Positions 24,659-32,890 of a stretch of 55,677 nucleotides of DNA are shown here, one piece after another. The translations under genes were made by a program, and so were the position numbers. The stretch comes from Balneolaceae bacterium (lineage in GTDB: Bacteria > Bacteroidota > Rhodothermia > Balneolales > Balneolaceae): NCBI GenBank assembly GCA_007131725.1, contig SLPZ01000167.1:1-55677 (forward strand). Reading direction: 5' to 3'. The notes below the pieces were generated by a model that saw nothing but the letters and a program-made list of their open reading frames with translations, did no database searches and was not told the DNA's origin. Positions within the stretch are counted from its first letter, which is position 1; each line of letters begins with the position of its first letter.

Positions 24659-25429
24659 TCACGATTTTGCATTAATTTTTTCCAGGTATTTTCTCGAAAA
24701 TTCTGAAAGTATCAGCCGCCCGCTGATTTCAGCACGCTGTTCGAGAGTTACATCCCAGTGGCCGGTTCTTTGCCAGTAAATTTCCTTCATGTTTCGCATG
24801 GCGTCCGGATTGCTTGAGGCAAGGTTTTTGGCAAGTTCATTGACCATGGTATCAAGTTCTGCCGTTGATTGGGCCACTTTGTTGTACAAATTCTTTTGAT
24901 GTGCCCAATCTGAACTGTACCAGGTGGTGGCATCAATGCCCAGTGTAGAAAATGCCGACATTCCTACCTTTCGCCCCACTGCAGGGCCAACAACAAATGG
25001 GCCGATGCCCAGCTCCAGTTCACTCAGCCGGATATCTGCACCCTGTTTTGCAATCACAAAATCTGATGAAGCAATGATGCCAATTCCGCCGCCCACGGTT
25101 TTGCCATGTACTCTGGTAATGATAAATTTTTTGCATGTACGCATGGCATTGATGACATGGGCAAAACCCATAAAAAAATGTTTACCTTCTTCCAGGTTGG
25201 AAATTGCCGAGAGCTCATCAAAAGAAGCGCCTGCACAAAAAGCACCGTCTCCGGCACTGCGAAGCACGATTACACGATTTTTTTCATCTTCGCCTGCTTG
25301 CCTGATAGTATCTGCCAGTTTACGAAGCAATACGCCGGGCAACGAATTTCCTTTGGGGTGATAAAATTCAATGGAGCCGATGTTATTACTGTTTGAATAG
25401 GTTACGGAACCGTTCTCATTGGTAGTCAT
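24659..25429 (-). CDS. Enoyl-CoA hydratase/isomerase family protein
   Basis: Crotonase-fold protein of 256 residues. It has the first oxyanion-hole segment FCAGASFDEL (about 64-73) and the second, HGKTVGGGIGIIASSDFVIAKQGADI (about 108-133), followed by the LSELELGIGPFVVGPAVGRKVG helix region and a C-terminal trimerisation helix. Members hydrate, isomerise or cleave acyl-CoA esters. The usual catalytic Glu positions of hydratases are not clearly present (ELELGIGPF is the corresponding helix), so the precise reaction cannot be called. It is isolated between the repeat region and the DUF255 gene, 131 nt downstream of the latter's stop in the opposite sense of reading. Confidence 0.88.
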   Translation of the reverse strand: MTTNENGSVTYSNSNNIGSIEFYHPKGNSLPGVLLRKLADTIRQAGEDEKNRVIVLRSAGDGAFCAGASFDELSAISNLEEGKHFFMGFAHVINAMRTCKKFIITRVHGKTVGGGIGIIASSDFVIAKQGADIRLSELELGIGPFVVGPAVGRKVGMSAFSTLGIDATTWYSSDWAHQKNLYNKVAQSTAELDTMVNELAKNLASSNPDAMRNMKEIYWQRTGHWDVTLEQRAEISGRLILSEFSRKYLEKINAKS

Positions 25430-25560
25430 AGAATTGAATTTTTATGTTGATGGTAGGTATCTGATGATTCTTAAATACAATAAAACAAACAGCTTCAATA
25501 CGTCTGTTTATACCGGTAAGGTAACTTTTTATAAGAAGAATGAGAAGTAAAATGGGCTTC

Positions 25561-27600
25561 TCAGCCTGAAATTAATTCACGTAGTTCTTCTGTTGAATAA
25601 ACCGGTTGTTTGCACTCAAAGTTTTTGCAAACATAGGCCGAAAATTTCTCATCTGTCGGATAATGCTTCACAAACGGTGCGATGCGGTTCAGTTCCTCAG
25701 CATTTTTCTGGGTTTTCAGGAGAATTGCGGTTCCATCAGGAAGCATTTTTCTGCACAACCGGACGGCACCTTTCACTTCATCTGTTAGTTCCGGGGCGGT
25801 TATTACCACCTCGGCTGTTTCGGATTGTAGCAGCCCGTAAGCATGGAGGGCATGCAGGTAACCGGAAGGTGCATTTAGAATTTGCTCTGAAAAAGCACTG
25901 AACATGGCCAGTGATTTCTGTTCAAATTCCGGTTTTGCGGTTAGCTTCGACAACCGAAAGCCATTATGCACTGCCACGGAATTGGACGAAGGGATGGCGC
26001 CGTCATACATCTCTTTTTGCCGGCCGAGCAGCTCTTCCGCATTTTCTGCAGTGAAGTACCAGCCGCCATGTTTGGCATCATAAAAATCCTCATCAAACCG
26101 GTTTTGTAGATGCACAGCGCGGGATAGATATTCAGGTTTGAAAGTGGCATTGTAAAGTTCAATCAACCCCCAGATTGTGAAGGCATAATCATCTGCCATT
26201 CCATTGATGGCAGCCTCGCCATCTTTCAGCCTGTGCAAAAGTTGCCCGTCAGACAGGCAGTGGCGGCTGATGACACTCCATGCTTTTTCGGCTCTTTCTG
26301 TGAAACCGGGATCATCAAAAATCACCCCCGATTTTGCAAGAGCTGCGATCATCAGCCCGTTCCAGTCGGTCAGAATTTTGTCATCCAGCAGCGGGCGGAT
26401 TCGCTTACTACGTTCTGTTTTTAATTTTTGCAAAATACGTTGAGCCTGTTCTGCAACCTCATCAGGGATTTTTTCTTTAAGGTGCGGGATGTTTTTTCCT
26501 GTTTTTTGATGGGTGGCTTCATCATGGAAATTTCCGTCTTCCTCAAACCGGAACAGGTCCAGAAACAGGGAAGCTTCTTCATGGTTCAAAATGGTTCGGA
26601 TTTCATCCGTCGTCCAAACGTAAAATTTACCCTCTTCACCTTCGGTGTCGGCATCTTCGGCAGAGTAAAATGCACCGCCGGATGAGGTGAGGCATTCATC
26701 CACGTAGGCAACAATTTCGTAGGCTGTTTGCCGGAAAAGAGGTTCGCCGGTTAATTGCCAGGCTTCTGAATAAGCCATTAAGAGCATGGCTTGGTCGTAC
26801 AGCATTTTCTCAAAGTGAGGAAGCAGCCAGCGATGATCGGTTGAGTAACGGTGAAACCCGAAACCGACATGATCCCAAAGACCGCCAAGCCTCATTTTTT
26901 CGAGTGTGAGCCGCACCATCTCCAGATCTTTTGGATTGCCTTCTGTACGATACCGGTTCATCAAAAAAAGAAGATTGTGGGGTGATGGAAATTTTGGAGC
27001 CTGTCCAAATCCGCCTTCGGATGCATCGAACCTTTTTTGAAGCTGGTTCTGCGCAGTTTGGATGATATCTTCCGGAAGAGAACCATCCCCTTTGCCAAGC
27101 TCCAGCGATTTCGAAAATCCTTCTTTGATGCGCTCCGCCGATTTGAGGATATTTTGACGATCGTTCTCCCAGGCTTTTTTAATGGCGGGTACAAAATCCA
27201 TCATCCCGATGCGTTTTGGCCGGGAATATTTGGGAAGATAGGTTGCAGCATAGAACGGTTCTTTGTCCGGCGTCATTACAATGGTGAGCGGCCATCCGCC
27301 GTGCCCGGTCAGCATCTGGCATACCGACATGTACGTATGGTCTATATCGGGGCGTTCCTCGCGGTCAACCTTGATATTCACGAACGTTTCATTCATCCGC
27401 CGGGCCACCTCATCATCTTCAAAACTTTCGTGTTCCATCACATGGCACCAGTGGCAGGTGGCGTATCCGATGGAGAGGAACACCGGTTTATCTTCGCGCT
27501 TCGCCTTTTCAAAAGCTTCATCACCCCAGGGAAACCAGTCTACGGGATTATTCTTATGCTGAAGGAGATAAGGTGATTTTTCTTTTGCGAGCCGGTTCAT
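25561..27600 (-). CDS. Thioredoxin-domain protein of the DUF255/YyaL (SPATA20-like) family
   Basis: The 679-residue protein opens with the DUF255 thioredoxin-like domain: [25 protein letters not shown] and [18 protein letters not shown] with the CHWC redox pair at 49-52, then [11 protein letters not shown] long six-hairpin (alpha/alpha) glycosidase-like domain follows to the end ([65 protein letters not shown]). Family length and motifs are complete. No signal peptide, so cytoplasmic. Physiological function is not known for bacterial members; redox handling or a cryptic epimerase/hydrolase role has been proposed. Confidence 0.93.
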   Translation of the reverse strand: MNRLAKEKSPYLLQHKNNPVDWFPWGDEAFEKAKREDKPVFLSIGYATCHWCHVMEHESFEDDEVARRMNETFVNIKVDREERPDIDHTYMSVCQMLTGHGGWPLTIVMTPDKEPFYAATYLPKYSRPKRIGMMDFVPAIKKAWENDRQNILKSAERIKEGFSKSLELGKGDGSLPEDIIQTAQNQLQKRFDASEGGFGQAPKFPSPHNLLFLMNRYRTEGNPKDLEMVRLTLEKMRLGGLWDHVGFGFHRYSTDHRWLLPHFEKMLYDQAMLLMAYSEAWQLTGEPLFRQTAYEIVAYVDECLTSSGGAFYSAEDADTEGEEGKFYVWTTDEIRTILNHEEASLFLDLFRFEEDGNFHDEATHQKTGKNIPHLKEKIPDEVAEQAQRILQKLKTERSKRIRPLLDDKILTDWNGLMIAALAKSGVIFDDPGFTERAEKAWSVISRHCLSDGQLLHRLKDGEAAINGMADDYAFTIWGLIELYNATFKPEYLSRAVHLQNRFDEDFYDAKHGGWYFTAENAEELLGRQKEMYDGAIPSSNSVAVHNGFRLSKLTAKPEFEQKSLAMFSAFSEQILNAPSGYLHALHAYGLLQSETAEVVITAPELTDEVKGAVRLCRKMLPDGTAILLKTQKNAEELNRIAPFVKHYPTDEKFSAYVCKNFECKQPVYSTEELRELISG

Positions 27601-27643
27601 AGGCGCTTAAGGCAATGTTAATATTAAAATGTTGTCGATGTTG

Positions 27644-27684
27644 AGTTGACAGTTGACAGTTAACAAATTTGTCAACTGTCAACT
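27644..27684. repeat. Perfect 14-bp inverted repeat
   Basis: AGTTGACAGTTGAC (27644-27657) and GTCAACTGTCAACT (27671-27684) are exact complements across 13 nt; a further GTCAAC follows at 27692-27697. It sits in the 343-nt gap 27601-27943. That gap otherwise contains only a weak 50-codon reading frame (27762-27914) without family resemblance or ribosome-binding site. Confidence 0.8.
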
Positions 27685-27943
27685 GCCTTTTGTCAACTTC
27701 TCCCAAAGGGCTTAATTCCCTTGAGGATATACATAGTACTTTTCAATCATTATATGTTAATATGTTATTCTTTGAATATCATGACAAGACGATTTATGAT
27801 ACAACAACAGAAAGTAAAAAGAATAGATTCAAAGAATTGAGATTTGGCTGTCTGGAAAACAAACATAATTTACCATTGGCAATGCAGGCTAAACTTGATA
27901 GTTTACTTTTTTAAACTACAACGGATCATTGATTTCTGTAAAA

Positions 27944-28957
27944 ATGAACCCCATTAAATTTATTGCGGTTTTCTCTATTATTCTCATTGCAGCTTCTGGT
28001 TGCCAGCCGTCCGATTCCGACAAGGATATATTGATGATTAAGACAGTAAACGGGCCGGTTGAAGCTGGTGAAATTGGTTTCACACTCAGCCATGAACACC
28101 TGATGTCGAATTTCGGCCTTCCGATCGAAGAGACGGATGATTATGATGAAGAAGCGCTCTACAGCCAGGTGATGCCTTACGCAAATCAGATAAAAGAACT
28201 TGGGGTAGAAACTCTGTTCGATTACACGACAGCATATTTTGGCAGAAGGGTTGATATCCTTCAGAAGATAGCCGATTCAACCAGCATTCGGATTGTAACG
28301 AACACCGGAATTTATGGAGCGGCAGATAATCGTTACATCCCTGAATATGCTTATGGAGAAACCCCTGAAGAACTGGCTGCGAGGTGGATTGATGAATTTG
28401 AAAACGGGATTGATGGCACCGAAATCCGCCCGGGTTTTATGAAGCTCGCTATTGATTCCGGTGAGCCATCAGAAATAGACCAAAAACTGTTTGAAGCGGG
28501 TGTGATTACACATTTAGAAATCGGACTCACGATCGCAGTTCATACCGGCGATAATATTGAGGCGGTACAGGCTCAGCTCGAAATCCTGGATAAATATGGC
28601 GTAAGCCCGGAAGCCTGGATCTGGACTCATGCAAACTGGCACGAAGACACGGACTTTTTGTTAAGTGTGGCTGAAAAAGGCGGCTGGATTTCACTTGATG
28701 GAGTCCGGGAAGATAATTTGGATGAATATATCTCACGGTTAAAACTATTCCGGGATGCAGGGCTGCTGCACAAAGTGCTTTTATCGCACGATGGTGACGC
28801 CTGGCCGATGGGTGATGAAATCCGCCCGTTTCAGGCAATTATGACACACCTGGTACCGGCAATGCGTGAAAATGGTTTTTCAGAGGAAGAAATCATTCAA
28901 ATATTCACAAAAAATCCCGGGGGTGCTTACGGAATCAGGGTGAGAAAATCGAAATGA
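27944..28957 (+). CDS. Phosphotriesterase-family metal-dependent hydrolase, lipoprotein
   Basis: The 337-residue protein has a lipoprotein signal (FIAVFSIILIAASGC, lipid Cys20) and is therefore membrane-anchored outside the cytoplasm. The amidohydrolase-type barrel shows SHEHLM with His50/His52, GFMKLA with the probable carboxylated Lys, VHTGDN and WTHANW for the second metal site, and LSHDGDAW with the catalytic Asp. This is the order found in phosphotriesterase-like lactonases (PTE/PLL). Native substrates of such proteins are usually lactones or phospho-/sulpho-esters and cannot be named here. ATG 27944 is preferred over TTG 27929. It appears monocistronic, convergent with the next gene. 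Confidence 0.88.
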   Translation: MNPIKFIAVFSIILIAASGCQPSDSDKDILMIKTVNGPVEAGEIGFTLSHEHLMSNFGLPIEETDDYDEEALYSQVMPYANQIKELGVETLFDYTTAYFGRRVDILQKIADSTSIRIVTNTGIYGAADNRYIPEYAYGETPEELAARWIDEFENGIDGTEIRPGFMKLAIDSGEPSEIDQKLFEAGVITHLEIGLTIAVHTGDNIEAVQAQLEILDKYGVSPEAWIWTHANWHEDTDFLLSVAEKGGWISLDGVREDNLDEYISRLKLFRDAGLLHKVLLSHDGDAWPMGDEIRPFQAIMTHLVPAMRENGFSEEEIIQIFTKNPGGAYGIRVRKSK

Positions 28958-28979
28958 CAGGATAAAATGGAGTAATTAC

Positions 28980-29600
28980 TTAAAGATCAGGAGTAACAAT
29001 TTCAAACTCCTCAACAAAAACAAGTTCACATGCGCCGCTGCCGGTATCGGTACGTGAAGTGGAGGTTCGCCAGCGCCAGCCGTCGGCCGATTCGGCATTC
29101 ACCAGCTTTCCGCGAAATTGCACCAGGTCTCCTTTTCGAACCCGCTTCATGGCCCGCTCTATTTCGGGCGAAGCCGGAATCAAGTGCATATTCGAACTGT
29201 TGTGATCGATTTGATTGCGAGAAATGGGCAGCTCACGCGCTCGCCACATGTAAAAACGGGCAGCCTGGCGGATTTGAATCTGCCCGATAATGGATTCATC
29301 CGACATCGGTCCCCATCCAAGTGCGAGGTCAATAGGTGAGAGATCGGATTCGCGATCCCTCGAGTAATCTCTTCTGGATAAAACCCTGGCGTGCACATCA
29401 AAATTGGCAACGGGAGTGAGGTTATAATCATTGAAAAGAAAACTGTCGGATCCGGACAGCAGCTCCTGTTGTGGTTCATCCGGAGCAAAAACACCAGGTC
29501 CGTAGCGCACTTCCCCGCTTAACTGACACCATTTTACAAGGCCAATAACAACAAGAAGCAATACCAGCGATATAGCAATATTTTTGATGGAAACCTGCAT
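28980..29600 (-). CDS. Membrane-anchored protein of unknown function
   Basis: Not recognised by name, but the sequence looks like a conserved hypothetical family. From ATG 29600 it has 206 residues, with an N-terminal anchor (NIAISLVLLLVVIGLVKWC) and then a polar domain facing out. That domain has distinctive segments VANFDVHARVLSRRDYSRDRESDLSPIDLALGWGPMSD, FYMWRARELPISRNQID, SSNMHLIPA and GDLVQFRGKLVNA. The last resembles an OB-like beta strand pair. An upstream TTG would add 23 residues and is unlikely. Divergent from the next gene with about 109 nt between starts. Confidence 0.6.
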   Translation of the reverse strand: MQVSIKNIAISLVLLLVVIGLVKWCQLSGEVRYGPGVFAPDEPQQELLSGSDSFLFNDYNLTPVANFDVHARVLSRRDYSRDRESDLSPIDLALGWGPMSDESIIGQIQIRQAARFYMWRARELPISRNQIDHNSSNMHLIPASPEIERAMKRVRKGDLVQFRGKLVNAESADGWRWRTSTSRTDTGSGACELVFVEEFEIVTPDL

Positions 29601-29709
29601 TATGGGTGTGATCCTTTTTGATGTGTAAAATCGTGTAAATAATAAGCAGTTTCTATAATCAAAACTCATAAAATTAAAGTAATCATATACTAATCTAATA
29701 GCTTACATC

Positions 29710-30366
29710 ATGAAAAAACTACTGTCTTTTTTAATAATCGGATGTATTGTTGTATGGAGCGGAGTTGAAATGCATGCCCAGGGTAATGGTGCCTTTGAAG
29801 AAATTAAAGTTACTTATGTACTGAGGAGTGATATGTCCGGATTTTCAGCCCTGGAATCGAGAGTTGGAGATCGCGGAATGACACCCGATGAATTTGGAGC
29901 GTGGCTGGCGGATAATACTGCTATGCACGTTGAAACAGATGAGCGGTTTGATCCCGGTCCAGCATTTCCGCTTGGGAGCGCACGGATTATGGTGTTTGCA
30001 GTGAATGAACGGGGTATCGTGGATGAAAACAGCATGACGGTAAAGATTTCAGACAGGGAGGCCTTACTGGGCAGAAGTGTAAATGGGGCACAACTGGGAT
30101 GATTTATTAAAAATACAGCTCAGTCATTTCCCACAAGGTGGTATCCGACATCTGATAATTGGCATCCCAGGCAATCAGAATTATCACCCATTGAATCATC
30201 GCGTGACCTGCAGCGGCTTGCTTCTGATATTAGCCGCCGAGCGATAGGAGCTGGCGGTGGTGCCGGTAAAGCTATAATTATCGTAATGGCAGCACCGGAT
30301 ACCGATCGTTATGAAGTTCCGGTAGTTCCGGGTGTGGCGGTCTTTGGTTTTGATGTGAAAGATTAA
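29710..30366 (+). pseudogene. Exported protein gene interrupted by in-frame TGA
   Basis: From ATG 29710 (MKKLLSFLIIGCIVVWSGVE, signal peptide ending near MHAQ) the frame is open for 130 codons to a TGA at 30100-30102. It continues in the same frame for 87 more sense codons to TAA 30364-30366 (ending VAVFGFDVKD). A TGG-to-TGA change would explain it: the combined 218-residue product reads smoothly across the break (GAQLG, stop, FIKNTAQSFP). Function is unknown and no domain is recognised. The downstream half has no good start of its own. Alternatives are a recent nonsense mutation, a sequencing error, or stop readthrough. The final stop overlaps the convergent GH12-like gene by 4 nt. Confidence 0.6.
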
Positions 30367-31163
30367 TTGGACTCTATGATATAGTTCAGAAATGTTGATT
30401 CACTTGTGCCATCAATTTCAATGAACTCAAAACCTGCCTGTAGGGTTACCAGGTAGTCGTCTGGTTCGAGCCATCCGTGTTTGATTGAAAAATCGAGCAG
30501 GGCTTTTATATCGAAATCTCTCACACTTTCGGTACTCTCTTTTAGTACATAAATCGATCGTTTGGCCTGTTCCCAGATTACGTCGGTCATGACCAGAAAT
30601 TCACGTCCGCCTATGGTAAAAGTGCCTTCGTAGTTATGCCACTCTTCCAGCGGGAACTGGCTTCGATTAATGCCAATCAATATATCACCGGTAATGTTCT
30701 CTGTAGAATTTCCGGGCTCTGGTCGATTGGCTGTGTAGAGCTGAAACATGGCGATGTGATTTCCAGAATCGGGAATGCTTTGATCCCAGTCTGCCTTTAA
30801 AGCCGAAAGTTCGCCTAACCTGATCGGAAAAGGGCTGTTGGGCGCCCAGTTTCCCCAGGTCCAGCCGCGATTCACGTTCGGATATCCGGCTACCGATCCG
30901 CCGTGGTCTAATGTTCCTGTTACAGAAAAACGGAATGGATTAGAATCCCAAACAGACATTTCATAGTCTCCGCCTCCCCATGCATTTGCAGCAAATAACC
31001 AATCCCCGATAGTAACGGTATCGAATTCACGTAGAGTATAGTTCGGTGACTCACTTTCAGGTTTATATATCGAATCCTGCAATGAATTTTGTGTATGGCC
31101 TAAAGTATGAAGCGTGCCTGTTAACATTACCAGGAAAATGAGTGTAAATAAAAGATTATTCAT
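30363..31163 (-). CDS. Exported GH12-like glycoside hydrolase
   Basis: The 266-residue protein (ATG 31163) has a signal peptide (LLFTLIFLVMLTGTLHTLGHTQ). It aligns by eye with GH12 endoglucanases over the whole beta-jelly-roll. NAWGGGDYEMSV matches the first strands, and GYPNVNRGWTWGNWAPNSPF is where family members have YPSxxxGCHxxNC. MFQLYTANRPEPGNST...TGDILIGINR is where they have YDIWxD...TEIMIWFNR, and DYLVTLQAGFEF is where they have WYLTSVQAGFEPW. The acid/base Glu is kept (Glu246), but the nucleophile Glu is replaced by Asp160 and the following Trp by Gly. Family members cut beta-1,4-glucan or xyloglucan. Activity here is doubtful or altered. A TTG at 31202 overlapping mgsA is a less likely start. 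Confidence 0.6.
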   Translation of the reverse strand: MNNLLFTLIFLVMLTGTLHTLGHTQNSLQDSIYKPESESPNYTLREFDTVTIGDWLFAANAWGGGDYEMSVWDSNPFRFSVTGTLDHGGSVAGYPNVNRGWTWGNWAPNSPFPIRLGELSALKADWDQSIPDSGNHIAMFQLYTANRPEPGNSTENITGDILIGINRSQFPLEEWHNYEGTFTIGGREFLVMTDVIWEQAKRSIYVLKESTESVRDFDIKALLDFSIKHGWLEPDDYLVTLQAGFEFIEIDGTSESTFLNYIIESN

Positions 31164-31191
31164 CTGAGCGATATTTTTTAAGAGTAATAAT

Positions 31192-31677
31192 TTATTCTTC
31201 AACGCTTAAACTTTTCAGCCTTGCACCATAATCTACAAGATAGCGTTCGTAGGGTTCGTGCAAAAGCTCCGAACTGATCAGAAAGTCAGCGGATGACCGG
31301 CTGCAAGCCAGCGGAATGTTGTACACAATGGCAATTCGCAGCAGGGCTTTCACGTCCACATCGTGGGGCTGTGCTTGCAGAGGATCCCAGAAGAAGATGA
31401 GGATGTCAAGTTTTCCTTTTGCAATGGCTGCCCCAAGCTGCTGGTCACCACCGAGAGGCCCACTCATAAACCGGTGGACGGGAAAACCGAGGTTTTCAGC
31501 AATAAGCCCGCCTGTAGTGCCGGTGCCATAAAGCTCATGTTCTTTAAGGATATCTTTGTTGTATTCGGCCCAATCGAGAAGATCGCGTTTTCGATAATCG
31601 TGGGCCACCAGGCCGATACGTTTTTTTCCGGCCATTTTAGTTGTGTGCGATGCAATGCTTGGATGAGTTTTTTTCAT
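31192..31677 (-). CDS. mgsA: Methylglyoxal synthase
   Basis: The 161-residue enzyme converts dihydroxyacetone phosphate to methylglyoxal and phosphate, a bypass of lower glycolysis. It has [15 protein letters not shown] with His26, the phosphate loop GTGTTG (51-56), [14 protein letters not shown] with the catalytic Asp78, and [20 protein letters not shown] with His105. It has about 10 extra N-terminal residues compared with E. coli MgsA; Met15 (31635) is an alternative start. It relates metabolically to glpK/glpD, which make its substrate, though they lie 18 kb away. Confidence 0.96.
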   Translation of the reverse strand: MKKTHPSIASHTTKMAGKKRIGLVAHDYRKRDLLDWAEYNKDILKEHELYGTGTTGGLIAENLGFPVHRFMSGPLGGDQQLGAAIAKGKLDILIFFWDPLQAQPHDVDVKALLRIAIVYNIPLACSRSSADFLISSELLHEPYERYLVDYGARLKSLSVEE

Positions 31678-31773
31678 GGTTCAAGTTTCATATTTCATGG
31701 TTCTGGGTTCAAGGGAATTTTGGGTTTCAGGGGCAACTAATCATGGTTCAAGGTTTAAGGTCCAGGTGCCGCG

Positions 31774-31791
31774 ATGGCGAGATCCTGCCAT
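31774..31791. repeat. Short hairpin with GAGAT in the loop
   Basis: ATGGC and GCCAT flank GAGATCCT. It is related in layout to the two elements that follow and to the one at 34151-34187. The surrounding 31678-32041 gap (364 nt) holds only such repeats, including repeated CATGGTTCAAG (31674-31684 and 31742-31752), and no gene. Confidence 0.45.
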
Positions 31792-31823
31792 TTCGGGCAT
31801 TAAAGATTCAAAAATTTGGATTG

Positions 31824-31907
31824 GCACAAACGAGACGTTTGCGCCATTAAATTCTGTTGTTTGTGCCATTAAATAAGAATAAAATAGCGCAAATGTCTCG
31901 TTTGTGC
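31824..31907. repeat. Pair of inverted hairpin repeats
   Basis: GCACAAACGAGACGTTTGCGC (31824-31844) recurs inverted at 31887-31907 with one mismatch in 21. Each copy is itself a hairpin: arms GCACAAAC and GTTTGCGC around GAGAC. The pair can therefore fold locally or as one long stem. Confidence 0.8.
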
Positions 31908-32041
31908 TGTGATACTTTATTTCATATTCCATCACTGTTTAACTTTTCGTTTGAAAAGCTTCTCGTCATTTTCTGAGATTCAGTGTATCTTAAAAAGTAT
32001 GAAAATTAATTCTATTAACGATTAACCTATTGATAAAACTT

Positions 32042-32473
32042 ATGGCTGTAGAACGAACACTAACCATTCTGAAACCCGATTGTGTACGAAAAAAACTCAT
32101 CGGAGAAGTAACCAGAAGAATCCAGGAAGCTGGCTTTAACATCGTGGCGATGAAAATGACCCGCCTCACAAAAGACACTGCCGGGGGATTTTATGCCGTA
32201 CACCGCGAGAGGCCTTTCTTTGATGAGCTGACCGATTTTATGAGCAGCGGCCCCTGTGTGCCTATGATTCTTGAGAAAGAGAACGCTGTGGAAGATTTCC
32301 GGAAATTGATTGGCGCCACAAATCCGGCTGAAGCCGATGAAGGAACTATCCGAAAAGATTTTGCCGACAGCCTGGGTGAAAACATCATTCATGGCGCCGA
32401 CTCTGTAGAAAACGGAAAAATTGAGACAGCCTACTTCTTTTCAGAATCCGAAGTAGTGGCAAATAAAGCATAA
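32042..32473 (+). CDS. ndk: Nucleoside diphosphate kinase
   Basis: The 143-residue enzyme equalises nucleoside di- and triphosphate pools through a phosphohistidine. It reads [21 protein letters not shown], with Lys11 of LKPD binding phosphate, and ENIIHGADS carries the active His117. Length and motif order are standard. An in-frame TTG/ATT-type start four codons earlier is not needed; ATG 32042 is the family start. It is monocistronic, between two repeat-rich gaps. Confidence 0.97.
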   Translation: MAVERTLTILKPDCVRKKLIGEVTRRIQEAGFNIVAMKMTRLTKDTAGGFYAVHRERPFFDELTDFMSSGPCVPMILEKENAVEDFRKLIGATNPAEADEGTIRKDFADSLGENIIHGADSVENGKIETAYFFSESEVVANKA

Positions 32474-32478
32474 AAAAA

Positions 32479-32544
32479 GGGCAGGCCACCCAATGTACAA
32501 CGGGCAGTTTACTCTACGAATTATTAACGTAGTTGTGCCTGCCC
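32479..32544. repeat. Inverted repeat after ndk
   Basis: GGGCAGGC (32479-32486) pairs with GCCTGCCC (32537-32544), starting 6 nt after the ndk stop. Between them lies GTACAACGGGCAG (32495-32507), repeated at 32654-32666. The element could also serve as an ndk 3' structure, but no T tract follows. Confidence 0.6.
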
Positions 32545-32630
32545 GTTCCTCACCAATTTTGCAAAAAGGAAATCCTTTTTTGGGGATACTTTTTGGCATT
32601 GAGGCTGCTGCTTATTCAAACTGCATTCTG

Positions 32631-32676
32631 GCCGGACAAGCTGTCCGGCGTACGTACAACGGGCAGCTTGCCCGTT
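32631..32676. repeat. Two adjacent perfect hairpins
   Basis: GCCGGACA/TGTCCGGC (32631-32638 and 32642-32649, loop AGC) and AACGGGCA/TGCCCGTT (32658-32665 and 32669-32676, loop GCT) lie 8 nt apart. A degenerate relative, CGGACAAG...CTGTCCGG, spans about 32766-32812. The 32474-32890 gap (417 nt) holds these elements and no supported gene. Confidence 0.8.
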
Positions 32677-32890
32677 TCTCAGTAGTTGTGAACTTTCTGT
32701 AGATTTTGTTTAGGCCAGGATCTACTCATAAAAATCCTGTTTTGCCTTACAATGATGATTATCGGCGGACAAGTCCCACTTCGTGTAAAACTTCGTTGGA
32801 TAAACTGTCCGGTGTACGTTAAAATCATTTGGAATTCCCGATCAATCGTTGCGTATATTCCGACAATAGAATCAAATTGATCTGACTTTT

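Noticed and set aside
27037-27576. 179-codon antisense ORF opposite the DUF255 gene
   Set aside because: The DUF255 N-terminal motifs are on the other strand across the same bases; the reverse reading resembles nothing.
27669-27914. 81-codon frame in the gap before the phosphotriesterase-like gene
   Set aside because: Begins with TTG inside the perfect inverted repeat, has no ribosome-binding site and no known domain; the internal ATG at 27762 leaves only 50 residues.
30100-30102. TGA as a selenocysteine codon
   Set aside because: No SECIS-like hairpin is seen just after the TGA, no selenoprotein motif such as UxxC surrounds it, and no sel genes are in the window; a nonsense mutation is simpler.
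31641-31935. Short ORFs on both strands upstream of mgsA
   Set aside because: All run over tandem CATGGTTCAAG-like repeats and hairpins and share no protein family features.
32493-32702. 69-codon ORF between ndk and namZ
   Set aside because: Runs through the cluster of hairpins, so its translation is repeat-derived; no start signal.
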